Of a stretch of 6,026 nt of DNA, positions 5,730-6,026 are shown piece after piece (positions within the stretch are counted from its first letter, which is position 1; every line of letters starts with the position of its first letter). Location of the stretch: assembly GCA_036399835.1 (NCBI GenBank), contig DASWMI010000061.1:1-6026 (forward strand), in the 5' to 3' direction. The position numbers were made by a program, and so were the translations under genes. The notes beneath the pieces were generated by a model. That model saw only the letters and a program-made list of their open reading frames with translations, was not told the origin of the DNA and did not search any database. The stretch is from DASYML01 sp036399835 (GTDB lineage: Bacteria; Acidobacteriota; Blastocatellia; Pyrinomonadales; Pyrinomonadaceae).

Positions 5730-5758
5730 TTGACTCGACGCCGGATTTATCGTATTGT
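5730..5758 (+). promoter_or_regulatory. Sigma70-like promoter of the PqqD-family gene
   Basis: TTGACT at 5730-5735 matches five of six -35 bases. It is followed by exactly 17 bases and then TATTGT at 5753-5758, which keeps T1, A2, T3 and T6 of the -10. The start would be near 5765, giving a leader of about 86 bases before the ATG at 5851. The leader contains a tight palindrome AAACATTTGTTT at 5786-5797. Confidence 0.65.
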
Positions 5759-5850
5759 CCCGCAGCACAGGTCTCGCTGGCCTTAAAACATTTGTTTCAA
5801 TTTTCCTGTCTTTCGGCAAGCAACCATTTCCATTTATTAAAGAGGAGCAC

Positions 5851-6026
5851 ATGAAGCACACTTCTGATTTTCCGCAGGCACGCAGAGAAGGATTAGTGGT
5901 CAGAGAACTGGCCGACGAACTGCTCGTCTATGATACCAGGCGCGACCGTGCACACTGTCTCAATAAAACCGCCTCGCTCGTCTGGCAACGCTGCGACGGA
6001 TTGACTTCCACCTCCGAGATGGCACA
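5851..6026 (+). CDS. PqqD-family peptide-binding chaperone (5' part only)
   Basis: The first 58 codons are in the window and the gene runs off the right edge; PqqD-like proteins are usually about 90-100 aa. The translation begins MKHTSDFPQARREGLVVREL, then LADELLVYDTRRDRAHCLNKTASLVWQRCDG. This fits the PqqD fold: a beta strand with D-x-x-x-x-x-x-H-x-L-N, then the characteristic N-x-T-A-x-x-V-W-x-x-C-D-G helix turn and the start of an E-[MI]-A helix. Such proteins bind a precursor peptide and present it to a radical-SAM or other modifying enzyme (PQQ synthesis, RiPP and lasso-peptide pathways). Many free-standing copies in bacteria have no known partner. The start is clear: AGAGGAG at 5841-5847 is just before the ATG, and a good promoter lies upstream. 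It is transcribed divergently from the oxidoreductase-GNAT gene. Partner genes, if any, would be to the right. Confidence 0.85.
   Translation, partial: MKHTSDFPQARREGLVVRELADELLVYDTRRDRAHCLNKTASLVWQRCDGLTSTSEMA

Noticed and set aside
5786..5797. AAACATTTGTTT palindrome in the PqqD-gene leader
   Set aside because: A single short AT-rich palindrome. It could be an operator, but without a second copy it is not distinguishable from chance.

Overview
The window reads as a chromosomal stretch from a moderately GC-rich, probably Gram-negative-type bacterium. An acidobacterium-like lineage is my guess, based on the mix of genes (a PqqD-like chaperone, a geranylgeranyl-reductase-type flavoprotein and a glycerate dehydrogenase-like enzyme). 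No rRNA or other phylogenetic marker is present, so this placement is weak. I see no tRNA or rRNA, no CRISPR array, no complete insertion sequence and no phage gene.

Layout. Positions 1-1122 hold a two-gene minus-strand operon of unrecognised coiled-coil proteins: a soluble, cytoplasmic-looking one (622-1122), then an exported one with a signal peptide and a hydrophobic tail (118-612). A gene-poor gap of about 550 bases follows. Next comes a plus-strand pair: a small protein with four membrane segments and no recognised function (1671-2096), and a D-2-hydroxyacid dehydrogenase of the glycerate dehydrogenase/hydroxypyruvate reductase type (2175-3122). The two are separated by a short spacer of tandem GACTCTCA-like units. 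A strong hairpin at 3208-3247 separates this pair from the convergent minus-strand genes.

The minus-strand block at 3280-5545 has a small Ala/Glu-rich hypothetical protein (3280-3582), which has its own promoter. Upstream of it is a large two-domain protein (3779-5545), in which a geranylgeranyl-reductase-family FAD oxidoreductase is joined in one reading frame to a C-terminal GNAT acyltransferase domain. Divergent from that gene, and cut by the window's right edge, is the start of a PqqD-family peptide-binding protein (5851-6026), preceded by a good sigma70-like promoter.

How the genes relate. The two coiled-coil proteins are probably co-expressed and may act together across the inner membrane. 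The membrane protein and the dehydrogenase may share a transcript, but have no obvious functional link. The oxidoreductase-GNAT fusion and the PqqD-like gene share a divergent control region carrying repeated CAAGAGG motifs. PqqD-like proteins usually serve radical-SAM or other peptide-modifying enzymes, so the sequence to the right of the window is the most informative place to look next. The most distinctive item is the flavoprotein-GNAT fusion.
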